Source of the DNA: Diphasiastrum complanatum
Taxonomy: Eukaryota > Streptophyta > Lycopodiopsida > Lycopodiales > Lycopodiaceae
Assembly: GCA_029204225.1 (NCBI GenBank)
Contig: CM055101.1
Coordinates: forward strand, 41,690,927 to 41,754,926
DNA length: 64,000 nucleotides
Direction: 5' to 3'
The notes under the pieces were generated by a model. That model was given only the letters and a program-made list of their open reading frames with translations. It made no database searches and had not been told where the DNA came from. Of this stretch, positions 1-11,738 are shown piece after piece. Numbering within the stretch: position 1 is the first letter of the stretch; every line of letters starts with the position of its first letter. A program made the position numbers and the translations under genes.

Positions 1-354
1 TCATCTCATTAGTCTTTTACCAGATTGAAATTAACATCAAGCTCTTGTCGTTTAAAATGCAAAACTAGCTAAGGTGTTTAGATCGACTTGTGATAAACTT
101 ACAAATCTAGAACAAAGCAATAAAATGTCAAATTTAACATTTGACTTGTTTTGTATTTCTCCATTTGTTGATTTGTTAAGAGCAATGATGCACAAAGGGG
201 TTGGTTATATTGTAAAAATAAATTTTCGTGTAGTGAAGGAAATTGAGCCTTCTCCTTCGATGGGATCTCTGCCCCCCTTTCTTTTGTTTTAGCATGCACC
301 TTCAAGGCATCAAAACCCACAGAACAGAATCTGTGTGCCTCCCCTTTTTCTTTT
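1..354. other. No recognisable feature
   Basis: AT-rich DNA with only short chance reading frames and no recognisable domain, tRNA or repeat. It leads into the hairpin-rich stretch that follows. Confidence 0.4.
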
Positions 355-800
355 TTGAAATTTTTTTTATTCTACTTCCAGATGCCGAAAGGTGCGTGTA
401 AAAAAAAATTGCAAAAAATATCATTTAAAAAAGTAAAAACTGAAAACTTACGGCAGACCTCCCCTCCCCACCCAAAAAATAATAATAATAATAAATCATT
501 TTTTCCGTTTTTTAAAAGAAAATGTAGCCATCTCCTTAGGCGAAAATCATGCAAGTGTTTTGTTTTTTTCTTTGCAAAAAAAAATTCTACATGCACCTTC
601 CAATGCCCAAAAAGTGCATGTAAAAAAAGGTAATACATGCACTTCTTAAGTCATAAGCTGCATGTAAAAAGCTTTCATGACAAAAAAAAATGTTTTCAAA
701 AAAGAAGTAAAATGTGTTTTCATGAAGTTGCATGTAAAAAAAATTTATAACAAAAAATGAGAATTCAAAGAAAATGTAAAAAATGTTTTCAATGCATGGC
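355..800. repeat. Hairpin-rich repeat with CATGCAC / GTGCATG arms
   Basis: Low-complexity T/A-rich DNA carries short inverted pairs. A tacatgcac arm near 588 faces gtgcatgta near 614-622, and related tgcatgt cores recur near 659 and 729. A related arm (gaaaggtgcgtgt) sits near 388. The same type of arm followed by an A-run recurs at 4696-4745 inside a segment that interrupts a duplicated block. The short reading frames here are products of the A/T runs. This is a foldback or MITE-like repeat family; no terminal repeat or target duplication could be fixed. Confidence 0.4.
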
Positions 801-904
801 AAGTATGCTTGGTGAGTCCTTCCATCGTCAAAAGGGCCTTTTGGCTTGGGCCGCTATACTCTTGGCCTAAAAGGATGACCTACGGCTCCTAAGCCCTATA
901 ACAT

Positions 905-1055
905 AGCTCTTATACATCATAATAGAGCTCCTATTAAAAGTATATGACATGTCATTCAACCATTTGCCAATTATGCCTTGAGCTCTTACACATTATAACA
1001 AAGCTCCTCTTAAAAGTACATGGAGATTCATTCAACCGTTCATCAATCATGCCCT
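905..1055. repeat. 76-bp imperfect tandem duplication
   Basis: Two adjacent units (905-980 and 981-1055) each start with agctctta. Both run through an 'agctcct.ttaaaagta' core and a 'cattcaacc' segment, and end in atgcc. They differ at many positions, so the duplication is old. No coding function is seen. Confidence 0.6.
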
Positions 1056-1259
1056 ATATTGACTCCAACGAAGACTCTATCGCATGGAGGAGCGTCAAAC
1101 GAGATACAAGCAGTAGGAGGCTTCCTTTCACATAAAATCAATTCTAACATTTTAATAAAGAAAATGGTCGAGCCTCAGAGATTCAAATCCGTGTGGCAAA
1201 ATTTTGTGGCAAATGCAAAAATAAAAATGTACAAACTGATTACACACCAAGGAAGGACG

Positions 1260-1660
1260 CCTGTTCAGGTGTTTTGCTAAGAAAAGGGCGTGCGATTTTG
1301 GGCGTCTGCCCTTGGGCGGATGCCATTCTTTGGCAGAACGCCCTCGGAGGGCGTCCTCCCCTGTAATGCTAGGTGCTCAGGTTTTGTGTGAATTTTGGAG
1401 GTGACTCCTAGAAGCAGCTTTCTTTCTCCTCCGTAATCTCCCATTCTATATCCAAATGTGCACTCTTTCTCCATTATGCACATATTCTCTTTTCACTTCC
1501 TCAACCTGGCATTACATTGTGGAAGGCCTGAGGGCCTCGGGCCTTTTACAAAGGTCGGAGCATAAGTGGGGTCTCAAAGGTCGGAGCATAAGTGGGGTTC
1601 TCCCCATGGAGGCCTTCCACCATACCAAATGCCACGCACAAAGAGAGTCTTTAATCAAAC
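1260..1660. repeat. GC-rich foldback region with a 26-bp tandem repeat
   Basis: A local GC-rich island contains palindromes such as cgccctcggagggcg near 1339. It also has a 26-bp direct repeat (units starting at 1550 and 1576 with aaaggtcggagcataag). The inverted pair gtggaaggcc (about 1518) and ggccttccac (about 1611) encloses about 100 bp that could fold back. The composition differs sharply from the AT-rich surroundings. Confidence 0.45.
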
Positions 1661-1773
1661 CATTCATTTTGAAAGGTGAGCGTGCCTGTCAATCATCAAC
1701 GCGGGGCTAGAGTACAAGTATGGGCGCGGGCGACCAAGGAAAAGAGAGAGACCCGGAACAGGAAAAGGAAAAG

Positions 1774-1776
<3 letters not shown>

Positions 1777-1808
<32 letters not shown>
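1777..1808. repeat. (AG)n microsatellite
   Basis: About 16 AG units at the left edge of the duplicated block. The corresponding edge of the second copy also carries an AG run, at 15599-15638. Confidence 0.9.
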
Positions 1809-1813
<5 letters not shown>

Positions 1814-2609
1814 AGAGGCGACGAGGATAGAGAAGAAGGGGACGCTGGAGCTGCGAGCGGATGTGGGCCATGCCGATGGTGGGCATCTGTGGCATACTCC
1901 TAGTTCTTGAGGTGCAAGCTGCAATGTTACGTTTCTTGTCAATTTATATCTGTTTTTGTCAAGTCTCTTCCGGACATGGATCATTGATTCTTTAATTGTG
2001 TGAACAGATTTTTGTTTGAGCGTGAACTCTGTGAATGGACATGAAAAGGAAAACAAACAAATAGCGAGGATCGGGATTCGGAGTCTGGACTCTGAAGGAT
2101 GCTGCGCAGTATGCGGGCCCTCTGATGTTGACTTTAGATGATTCATCGTTGTGTTACGTGTATCTTTATCGCGATCCATAGCAGTGAGCACCAAACTAGA
2201 TTGAGAACATTCTCAAGAGAATGTTGTATTGAAACTTTAAATAAGATCCAACGCTTCCAGGCTGGACACTGGCATTGAACTGAGTTCGGTTCGACAGACG
2301 GTTTGGCTATTTATTGTATTTTTGACAAAGTTGTCAATCCACTATAAAGTTTGCCAAATCTGCCACGTCTTTTCAAGGATGACTGGAAAACAAGAAGACG
2401 ATAATAGATGACAAATGTGTTTTAAAATGAAAACCTTTGATCTAGGAAGCGTTAACTTATATGCAGGACGAAAAAAGAAGAGATATGGAGGTCGACGCTA
2501 TTCGGGGAGCATTTTGTTACAAGTTATTGATGATTGTCCTTGTCATTCATGGGAAATCAGGTAAGGAACTTTGAGACTAGCCATTAGAAAAGCAGCACAA
2601 TAAGAAAGA

Positions 2610-3643
2610 ATGGGGAATTGCCAAGCCACAGATGCTGCAGCAGCAGTCGTGGAGCATCCTGGTGGACGAACTGAAAGGCTATACTGGCCTATATCTGCTC
2701 GCCAGCTTATGCTAAAAAACCCCGGGCATTATGTTGCAGTCTATGCCTGGCCAACTTCCTTTTCTGACGGTACTGTCAAGCCTAAGTTAAAGCTATTGCC
2801 TCCAACAGCTATGTTAAGCGTTGGGAACTGCTATCGCATTTTATCGTTTGAAGGTCTTGTCACTTGTGCTCCATCTTTTCCCCTCTGCCTAAAATTCAAG
2901 ATCTTTTGACAGTCCAAGGCTGATGGTCATTTGTAGATGCTGTGAATTGCTGGTTACGGTAGAGTTTCTGGTCTTTCTTCTTACGTGTTTTCATTCTCAT
3001 AAGATGGTAGCTTTATGATGAACTGCTAGCGCTTCTTTTAGGAAGTTCAAAACTACAAGAGTCTCATTTTCGTAATCCTGAGGATCGCTGTTCCGGCATC
3101 TTAACTTTTTAGCGAAAAGATGACTGACAGAATCTATGATTCCATGTGTACAGAAGTATTGGGGGAAGTTTCAGAAACTACGAACGGCAAGCTGTTAAAG
3201 TTCCGTAAATTTAAGTCAGATTCTAAGGCACGTTTCTGCCTGAAAAAATCACAGAAAGTAAGTTTTATTGGTTGACTCGGCTCTGCAATTGTACCTGTAC
3301 TTTTCTTTTATATATTTTGCCAGTAGCATTCGTTGTATACGTACACTAGATTCAAAGGTAAACAAGAATAAGAACCTATGGCTTGCACGTTCACACAATG
3401 TAGAAACTAGTAACATCGATTGCTTTGTATGTATGCGAGACACACCTTATCGTTGGCTATAGGTTCCGATGAAGGTAGATGCCTTAATTATGGTCGATGA
3501 TCTTGCTGCAGGATAAGGAGTCCAACGCAGTGAAAGACGCAACCCTTCCGGTAGGAATCGACATGTTTTCTACTGCACAATCTACAAATAAATATGGCCA
3601 ATGGAGGCCCTCCCTGCACAGTATTTCAGAGATGGAATGGTGA
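2610..3643 (+). CDS. DUF4228 (PADRE) family protein, copy 1, three exons
   Basis: Gene model read directly: exon 1 2610-2853, exon 2 3154-3257, exon 3 3512-3643. Introns begin GT and end AG (donors gtcttg and gtaagt; acceptors tacag and ctgcag). Phases fit and give a 159-residue protein. It starts MGNCQATDAAAAVVEHP and continues with the family's PGG/ER(L/I)YWP segment, an NPGHYVA motif and a KLLPPT..LSVGNCYRI segment. It ends in a WRPSLHSISEMEW tail, which matches the family's typical C-terminal WRPSL.SI.E motif. MGNC suggests possible N-myristoylation and palmitoylation. Members are small plant proteins of unclear biochemistry, often induced by stress or pathogens. Two paralogues lie at 16.4 and 40.1 kb. 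Exon limits are inferred from splice signals and from agreement between the three copies. Confidence 0.82.
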
Positions 3644-4080
3644 AGATATATAGTTTTTGCTTCCTAATTCCGCCTTATCCCCCGAATGCTCTCTGAATCA
3701 GTTTAATTTCTCTGGAGGATCCTTGATGGTTATATAGTTAATACTTGCTCGTACACATCCCATAAACATTAGCCAGATTAGCTTTCAGATCATGTGTTGT
3801 TTCTAAGAAAAAGGTTAACTTCAGATCGACTACAGATGAAACTTAAAAGTTCGGAACCAGCAGAATACACGGTATACTGGCCTTCGTCATTTTGTACGAT
3901 GCATCAGGTAAGCTTTGCTTTGAAGGTTTCGGTAATATGTCCATTCTTCTTCTTTTATCTTGCACAACCCAAAATTTTGGGTGCTCTTGTACGATATGCT
4001 GAAGCTGAATGCGATAAATTGCAATCACCAATTTCCCTCCATTGAGTAATGGATAAGTTGACTTTATTCACATGTTCTTT

Positions 4081-4134
4081 ATGAAGCATAATCAGCACTT
4101 TGACTTTATGAAGCATAATCAGCACTTTGACTTT
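4081..4134. repeat. 27-bp direct tandem duplication
   Basis: Two units, each starting atgaagcataatcagc, at 4081-4107 and 4108-4134, identical over nearly their full length. This is a local slippage-type duplication downstream of DUF4228 copy 1. Confidence 0.8.
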
Positions 4135-4519
4135 TTTTAACTAGTCAAAAATTGTCACTTGGTAGTTTGATGCATAACACTCTCACACATGTTGAAAAGC
4201 ACACGAATTTTTTTTAAAAAAAAATAGTTGGCTATTCTGCTTTTTAAGCTGGTCAAAAACTGGGCAGAATCGTCACTAGTATCCATTACGGTTCTTGTAT
4301 GTCCTCTGTCGGATAGTTGTCCACTCTTTTTATCTATTCTCAAAGTTTTGACTCACAGAAGTTCTTTCATATTAAAATTAAAGAGGCCATGACAATGTTT
4401 GTGGGAGACCTAGAAAACATGATCAATGGTGTAAAAAACACTACTAGAACATTGAATCATTGAGAATTTATCAAAAATATTTGTTCTCTTTTAAGTAAAA
4501 TAATCGGTGTTTGAAAAAG

Positions 4520-4830
4520 ATTATTTAAACGGGGGGGGGGGAGTTCACCCTCCGAGGGCATCCGTCGGGGAAGGGCCTTCGACCGAGGGCTACTGTAGCC
4601 CGAGGCGGAAGGCCCTTTCCATGGCAGAATGGCCGAAGAGGTGACCTTCTGCGGTGTGAAAGTTTTTTTACTTTTTTTTGCCGTAATTTTTTTTAACATG
4701 CACCTTTCGCACCAAAAGTCGTGTAAAGGAGCATGTAAAAAAATTTGAAAAAAAAGGAGGCGCAAAAATTACGTTTTGTGAGTCACCTCTTTCTTTTCAT
4801 GAAAAAGAAAAAAAAAAGATTTTCGTATAT
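4520..4830. repeat. Insertion-like segment within duplication copy A
   Basis: It begins around a run of about 12 G and contains ccctccgagggc and aagggcct/aggccctt palindromes. It ends with the same catgcac...gtgt hairpin arms and A-runs as 355-740. The paralogous block passes from gtttgaaaaagat to the following sequence near 17740 without it. It was therefore either gained here or lost in copy B. No coding potential and no clear target duplication. Confidence 0.5.
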
Positions 4831-5352
4831 ATAACCTCAAGTTTTGTACCATCATGTACTAATCTCACAAAATTTTGATCTTCTTATCTATACAAGATTT
4901 TGATATTCTTTTCTATGCATTGTTTTTGCACTCCATTATCTATGGATTTTGACAAGGAGGTAAGTTATGAGAAAAGAAAATGATTCTAGGAAATTTTTGC
5001 AAAGCTAGAAACTAATAAATTACATTAAGATCTATAGCTGAGGTTTATTAACCTTTTTACCCTCTTTTAGAACGTAAAATTCCAAGGCTAAGACATCATG
5101 CACCTTGTGGCCCTTGCTTAACCTTTTGTATAGGGTAAAGTATCTTGCTCCACCTTTTCATAAGAGCAAGGGGCCTTTGCCATTTTTTCATGACTTGTTG
5201 ATGATATGGGTGAAAAGCCCTCCCTAAGTATGTTGCTTCAGGTAGTATGAGCAAGCTTGCTCCAATGAAAACATAAATTATTTAGGAATATGAAAGTTAT
5301 TGGCAAGGCCTTGCATTCAAAGATAATGTGGGTTTTTAGAGGATTTGCTTGA

Positions 5353-5725
5353 GGAAATATTAGTTTAATGATAGGCTCAACATCCATATGCTCAAAACTT
5401 ACAAATCACAAGCAAAAGATGCATAAAGAAATTTACAAAGTAGCCACTAAAAACTAGTGACCAGTCCCTACAACAAAAGCAAGTAAAAGAAGTAAAAAAG
5501 AACAAATGTTGGCAAGCATTTGGCTCCTCGACAACGACGCCAATGTTGTTAAGAATAAGACAATTTCATCCACCTCCATCTAAGTTGTATGTAGCATGGG
5601 AAGTAGGGCGATGCTAGCACAACAAGTAAAAGCAAGAACTACTTCTATTAACAAACAATGTTATAAATAACCACACGACATATCCAAAAAACATTAACTA
5701 TATCACTCTTTTTCCACTCTCACAA

Positions 5726-5781
<56 letters not shown>

Positions 5782-6490
5782 CTCCTTTTCTACTCTCTCC
5801 TCTAACTAGGACTCCACGCCCTCCTACTCTCTCTCTCTAACCACTAGTAGTTAGCCAAACATTTAGAAGCAAAGCACACATGCTAACTAGGAGTCAAAAT
5901 AGCAATAACTTAGAGAAGATAGTAACAAATACAAAGTTAAGCTAAATATGATCAAACACCATAGCAAGCATATGTGGATCCAAAATAGCAGCACTTAGTT
6001 CTCTTGCATTAAGGATGGAAATTACATACAATGAGCTTTTTTATATAGAAACCTTGTGTTTTCTTGTCCCCTAGTGACTAATAGCACCACAAGTTGGACT
6101 TACACTCGCAGAATGCCGAACATAACTAATTATTGATGGGTTATTAAAGATGGGCTTACACATGCAAGATGCCATGCTTGGGCCATTAATTACACAAAAT
6201 TGATTATCAAAATAGTTATGTACATAGGCTCCTTCCTTAAAAGGTGCTCCTTTCCTAAATTCTCCTGGGATCATTTGAAATGCCCCTTAGGCCGTGTATT
6301 CCAGCCCCCACATTAGGCAATAAAAAACTTGATGAAATTTTCATAACATTTAAAAACCTTCCACCTAAGTCTAGCAAAACTTCAACACCTACAAAACCAA
6401 AAATAAAAAGGTATCATGCAAATTGTAATAATTGGCCTTTTGGCATTTGTAGTTCTTTATGAGCACTTCTTATTAGTCTCCAATAGCAAG
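5353..6490. other. Non-coding region with long CT microsatellite
   Basis: No convincing coding sequence. The main landmark is the (CT)n tract at 5731-5778. Near 5540-5570 the sequence 'atgttgttaagaataagac' might be a retroelement edge, but no partner was found. Confidence 0.4.
5731..5778. repeat. (CT)n microsatellite
   Basis: An uninterrupted run of 24 CT units, continued by imperfect pyrimidine-rich sequence to about 5830. Confidence 0.95.
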
Positions 6491-6494
6491 ATAA

Positions 6495-6640
6495 CAAACA
6501 ATACGTAAGTGCTATGGGCTCGCAAATTATGATATGTGGCATATGTGAGAGGCCATGTATTGTAGGTTGGTTTTGTCCACTATTGTGAAACTATGTTTTC
6601 ACATTGGAGTGGCCAATGGTGAGAGGCCATGTATTTAATC
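6495..6640 (+). repeat. Dispersed repeat with agaggccatg units (partner at 20545-20860)
   Basis: The segment from 'acaatacgtaagtgctatgg' through 'agaggccatgtattgtaggt' matches 20550-20640 closely. A second agaggccatg unit starts at 6622. It is cut off at 6633-6640 by unrelated DNA that leads to the LTR at 6776. The shared position relative to the two duplicated blocks suggests the original duplication extended this far. Confidence 0.6.
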
Positions 6641-6775
6641 GATATATCGGTCGGGCACTCGTCTTGTAATGGGCTACTTGGATTAACAGCATAATGACAT
6701 TGATAGGAAATTAGCCTATACATTAGGTTTTGACGGTTTTTGCTATACTCATGAGCATGTCCTGGGTTTGTCAAT

Positions 6776-7260
6776 TGTTACGTCCATGTCTAGTAGATGG
6801 GATTCGGAATAATTTCTGACATGGATAGCCGGTACTCCAGTGTATTAGATTGTTAGTTACACCACATCATTTTGAGCTTGGCTAATAATGTAATTAATAA
6901 TCTTATGAGGGCCTAGGTACTCTAATTAAACTTATGGAACACTTGCATGGGGTTTGACGGCTTTTATGCCAGAATAGGAGGTCAATTGCTTTTGATAGGA
7001 ATGGACGGATCCTAGAGAAAATATTCTCTAGTTCTTGGAGAGTATATATCCTAGTGGAACTCACCCATCTCTTCATAGTCTTTTCTGATTTCAAAAGCCA
7101 AAATCCCCTCCTCTCTTTAATTCAGTCACTTTGGCTTGGGGGTGAAGTGGTTAGGGTATTGACTAGGCATTTCCTGTTGGTTGGGTGGTTTTGCTCCATA
7201 GGTGTCCTTTTGGTTGCATGTAACATGATTTGAGAAGACCTTCACTTGGCGATCGTTATA
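6776..7260 (+). mobile_element. LTR of a gypsy-like retrotransposon (5' LTR)
   Basis: It begins TGTTACGTCCATG and ends near cgttatag, directly before a PBS. It is homologous but clearly divergent (visibly less than 80% identical) to the 3' LTR at 29509-30028. Shared blocks include the 'gttagttac/tgccac' region, 'cttgggggtgaag' and 'ggttgggtggtt..gctccata'. The two LTRs are therefore more likely from different insertions of one family than from a single element. Confidence 0.7.
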
Positions 7261-7261
7261 G

Positions 7262-7273
7262 TGGTATCAGAGC
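7262..7273 (+). promoter_or_regulatory. Primer-binding site (initiator tRNA-Met type)
   Basis: TGGTATCAGAGC lies one base after the LTR end. It is the standard plant retroelement PBS complementary to the 3' end of initiator tRNA-Met. This fixes the LTR as a 5' LTR and the element's plus orientation. Confidence 0.85.
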
Positions 7274-8977
7274 TAAGGATTACATCAAAAAGAAGGTGGA
7301 GTCGGGATTCTTGCTTTCAACAGCGTTTTGGTGGATCTCTTTGCTTTTTGCTTCCAGGTGGTGGAATTGATCTCCAAGTAGGTGGCTTCTTAGATCTTGA
7401 TGTACTTTCAGCCTATTGATCATGATTATGGACTTTTTCCATAGAAAATGATGAAAATCAATGGATTTTTTACGGTTTTTTGTGATTTTTCAACTAAAGT
7501 TCAAAATTTTTTCTTGAAATTTTTCAAAGCTAGTGATCTTGAATGTTTCCAGAATTTTTCTTGCTGTTTTACAGTTGTTATGATTGATTTTAATGATTGC
7601 ATGTGAGTTGAAAAGTCAAAAGGGTGCTTAAGTAGTGAGTTTTAGCCAAAAATTGGTGTTTTTGGGCTAGAAATGGGCTATACAGACCATGATTGACTAA
7701 AATAAGAACTTTTAGTGCTTGCATGTAATTGATTTATAGTAGATTTGGTCTGATTGCACTTGCATGTGGGTTTGATCCACAAAATTTTGCAAAAATGGTT
7801 AAAAAATGGTCAAAAAACATGGTTTTTTGGTGGTTTTTTTTTTCATTGTTTTTGGGGATTTTCATAAAATCTATGGCTAATACCTTGCATGAACGTTTTT
7901 AGAGGTGTATCTTGAAGTTTGGTTAGGATTGGACACCATTAAGGGTCTCAAAAATTCAAAAAAAATAGTGTATTTTTGTGGGTTTTTTGAGTTTGAATAA
8001 TTCTCAATGGGTGGTCTGAACCTGCTGGATTTTTTTACAAGCTGAAAGATATGATGGATTGCCTCTAATTTGAGCCATCATGCACCCAATTTGGATTTAG
8101 GGGCCTTAGGCACAAATATCTTGAAGTTTTGCTTGTTGAAGGAGTCCATAAATGCAATTGTTGCATGATCTAAGCTTATGATTGCTTGTTGGACCTTATA
8201 GAAGCCTTTATGCCTCTCTAACGAACCCTAGAAGCGTGATTGTAACCTCTAATTGGATGCTATATGAGCTGGATATGGATTTTTGACAAACACCCTTGGA
8301 AAAAGTGTGCCCTCCTACTAAATTTTCAGTCATTTACTGATCGCACATGTGAAGCCTGGGTGGTAGGATGGCATGGAAAATGTCTTTGCTAACCTTCTCT
8401 CCCTCTTTACTGTGCTTACAGCGACCAACTCCGAGTCATGTAGCAAAAGTTATGGTCGTGAGAAGTTTGCCAATTTTTAGACTAAAATTTGAAATTTTTT
8501 TTGTAATGTTTTGATTGCATGCATGCACATGGAACCATGCAGTGCTTTTCTAGTATAGAAAATGTTTGGATGGACCTATATGCATGGTACGGGGTGGTAC
8601 AATAGGTTGATTAGAGTAATTTCATGCATAAATACTATTTTTGAAAAATCTAGTCAAAAAGCTGATTTCCCAGTTACTAGGCAATTTACGATTTTTTATT
8701 TTTATTTTTAGTGATAGATCGATTTTCACAGTTTGGTCCATATCGAACGGATTTCAAAAATCCCAGTATCGTAAAGTTTTTGAGTGATTCTTAAAAGTTA
8801 GATATTGTTCTAAATCAGTGTGATATTGATTAGATGGAATTTGTTTAATAAAGCCTTAATAAGAACTTGCTGAAATTTTATCAGCCAATTATGAAGGTCC
8901 AGTGCTTTTCACTTTTAGTTGAGGATTTTAGATCTATCGACTAATTAAGCTAATTTTTTCATTTCAGGTAATCAATA
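7274..8977 (+). other. Retrotransposon leader (untranslated)
   Basis: About 1.7 kb of AT-rich sequence between PBS and the first gag-like ATG, with no long open frame. Long untranslated leaders are usual in plant gypsy elements. No other feature was seen. Confidence 0.5.
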
Positions 8978-9470
8978 ATGGCAGATGATAACGCATGTCT
9001 TGATGGTACAATACCTATGCCTACCTACTTACAAATTTGCCACCAATATTTTAAGTCAAGCGCTTAATGAAATGAACACTCAAAACAATATAAGGGATCA
9101 GCAAATGGATGTACTATTGAATCAATTTAAAACTCTCTCTTCATCGAATTTGGGTTTTCAGCCATAAACTTTTTCGGGGGAGAAGAAAGAGAATAAACTA
9201 GAGGTGGTAGATGACTGGTAACCAAGTGGACTAGTTGGGAATGGACTTGAGGCATTGAATGGACATGGCTTACAAGGATGATTCAAGTTTGGAATCTGGA
9301 TCATTACAAATGCAAAATGAAAAAAGTTTCGAGCTTTTTGAGGGGGATATTGATGGTGGACTTCATGATGTAGTCTTGGGAGTACAAGCATGGCAGTAGG
9401 GCCAATTATTGGCATTGACATTGATGGAGTAGTGACTACCACCAGGGGTGTAGGTGAACTATTCATTAGC
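8978..9470 (+). pseudogene. Degenerate gag-like start of the 6.8-kb gypsy element
   Basis: An ATG (MADDNACLDG...) follows the leader immediately. After about 15 codons the frame slips by one, continuing as a short helical stretch (LSQALNEMNTQNN.., NQFKTLSSSNLGFQP) that stops at 9167. Beyond that, only frame-broken acidic segments (for example SFELFEGDIDGG) persist to about 9470. No zinc knuckle, protease or RT follows. The call as gag rests mainly on its position after LTR, PBS and leader. Confidence 0.45.
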
Positions 9471-11010
9471 TATTATGCATTTGGTTTTATTCTCATGAGT
9501 TTAGGCTTTGGCACAAGTGTTGAAGCCTGATTGGTATAGATTCTCAAGTGGTGAGAACATGAGAAAGTCTAAAGGAAGTCACTTGGAGCCATATACCTCA
9601 ATATGATCAAATTGGGAGATATTGGTCTCAAGATCCCATGAGCAATGGATGGGCTTGTGTTCGCATGATGTCAAGTGGAACATAGCCAGGGAGATTGCGC
9701 AGTTGCTAGGAGCCAAAAGAGGCAAGTGGTGCTTCGGCGATTGGCTTGGATAGTAGGATGGTGACTAGGATCGAAGACACTAGGTGACTAGTTCAGTGAT
9801 TGGATGAAAGCTAGTCTATGAAGATGGAACAATGTGGCTGTAGAATTGTTTCAAGGTTAATATGGAATTATTTTGATCCGATCCTTCATGTCATTCATTG
9901 ATTTTGACAATAGTGTTGCATTCAAAAATTAGTTGTATCTCACAGGTGCATGTACATGTTGATTTTTGTATCCTACAGATGTGCACCTTACCGACCTGAG
10001 AATCTCACAATAGATTGACTCCAACCACCTTCATTTCAAAACATCGACAATTTATTCATCCATTGTCTCTTGTTCGTTGAATCTACATCACTAGATTTCA
10101 CAAAAGCTTTCACATCCATATGACACATGTCTTCAAGAGACAAGTGGCCTTCCCAATTAAGTGTATACAAAGAGCTACAGGTTGCAACTATTGAATGAAC
10201 CAAATAGAGGCAAGAGATTCCATGGAGAAGATAGTGTCAAGTACCTTGTGTAAAAAAGTATTTGAGAGAGGATTATCAGTTATTTTGCATACAAAACATC
10301 TTTCTATTGAGGATGCTCTATTACTTGCATATTTGGTTTGGTTCATAGATGACATTCTATTTGAATCATTGTTGGAGAGTAGTTGCAATGCAAACACAAC
10401 GTGTTATCAATGGTTTGCAAGATGAACGTTAAAGGAGAGTAGTTCAGCTAAGTCCATCACAAGTGGTAACTCTAAACATGGATGGTGATGCAGGAGGTTT
10501 GGTGTTGACATTTGTAGATGCATTTCCTACTTATGATTGTTATGTTGGTGTTTTGATAATCTAAGATGATTACATTTTTTTAATGGTTGTTGGTGATATC
10601 CTTACATATTTGTGGTATCTTGGAAGATATTTAAAGAGACCAAGGGAGTCAATCTTCAAGCGAAGTCCTCAAAGTTAGGGCAAAGGTGATGTTTATATCA
10701 TTTGTTTCAAGGAGAGTCGAATTCTTTTATTCAAAGGAATTCAAGAAATTAGGTGATATGTTGCACTCATGGAGCTCACATGTATGCCCTAAGAGACATG
10801 AAAAGAGACCTTTCGAAGCATCACAAGCCAGAATCAATTGTGATAAAATTACGTTATGGACAGTGAAATTGTTGCGAGTTCCCACTACCATTTTCTTCCA
10901 GGTGTGGATATATTTTCTTCCAATGATTATTTATATTTTGAAGCCATTGACAAGATTGAGTTTTATGAAAAATTTCAATAATTGTTACTGATCTATTAAG
11001 TAAACATTAT
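9471..11010. other. Unassigned degenerate sequence
   Basis: Short open stretches occur on the plus strand near 10195-10425 and 10686-10991. None shows a recognisable motif, and several look like broken retroelement coding sequence. Nothing can be named. Confidence 0.3.
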
Positions 11011-11738
11011 TGTGTGGTGGTCTGAATTTTTAAGGTGGCCCAAATTCCAAAGATATGGACATTATTGGAGGGCTCGCATGTAGAATCTTTGAAAGATTTG
11101 GGATCAATTCAGATCCAAACCTACTATTGATCTTCGGTCACAAAAACAAGCAACTCCACCAATCTTGCCAATGTAGAAAAATCAGCATCTACACAAAAAA
11201 TGAAATGCAAAATCTAATAGAACTTGATCAACAATAAATCAAAACATAAATTATTGTTGTTGTCCATACATTTATAGGAAACTATTGTATTTCACACGTG
11301 TGGATCTATAAATTGCAAATATTGATCATTCTACACATAGAATTGCAAGATATCACAAGTATAGTGCACCAATGGATAGTAGAACCCAAGAGAACCATGT
11401 ATAAGCATGAATGAAATAAGAGAGAGAGAGAGAAAGATTTCTCTTCCCAGGAGTTCCATCCTTTTATAACAGGTCCTAAACCTAAGTTGCCACTTGGTTT
11501 CTCTCCAAAATGTAAACCCTACTATTTTTGGGACTAGATGCAATGTACCCTACATTCAAATTTGAATCTACTCAAACTCGACTTTTACATTTCCCACACT
11601 TTCCAAAAGTGCTTATTCAAATGCATTTTAGACTAATATAACTTTGAAAAGTCAAACTCCAAGTCTAATATAAAGTTGGCCTCAAGTGCCATATAAACAA
11701 ATGTAACAAATATGACTAAACTAGTTGAATTTCTCACA
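11010..11738 (-). mobile_element. 3' LTR region of copia element 1 (outer limit uncertain)
   Basis: On the minus strand a purine run (GAAGAGGGAG, 11739-11750) is followed by TGTGAGAAATTCAAC, which fits a PPT and LTR start at 11738. Downstream are a TATA-like ttataaaagg (near 11464 on the complement) and a short GA tract. The LTR's far end could not be fixed; a partner LTR is absent upstream of the element. Confidence 0.5.

Larger units (their letters stand above)
1809..5352 (+). repeat. Segmental duplication, copy A (partner 15639-18213)
   Basis: The two blocks are collinear: upstream region, DUF4228 gene, downstream region, and a shared tail with 'tttgcactccattatctatg' and 'attggcaagg' segments ending near 5352 and 18213. 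Substitutions are scattered, so the duplication is not recent. Copy A contains a 4520-4830 segment with a poly-G run and palindromes that is absent from copy B. Copy B lacks about 440 bp including the third gene exon. Confidence 0.8.

Noticed and set aside
1676-1903. Open frames rich in Arg/Glu or Ser/Leu over the AG tract
   Set aside because: They are translations of the microsatellite; the same occurs at 15519-15761 and 15404-15688.
1664-2194. 176-codon minus-strand frame
   Set aside because: It crosses the microsatellite and its second-copy counterpart (15751-16227) is not conserved in frame or content; the region is the upstream flank of the DUF4228 gene.
2854-2909. Extension of DUF4228 copy 1 exon 1 to the stop at 2909
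   Set aside because: The GT donor at 2854 and the phase-matched exons 2 and 3, conserved in copy 3, explain the gene better; residues after 2853 are not conserved in the family.
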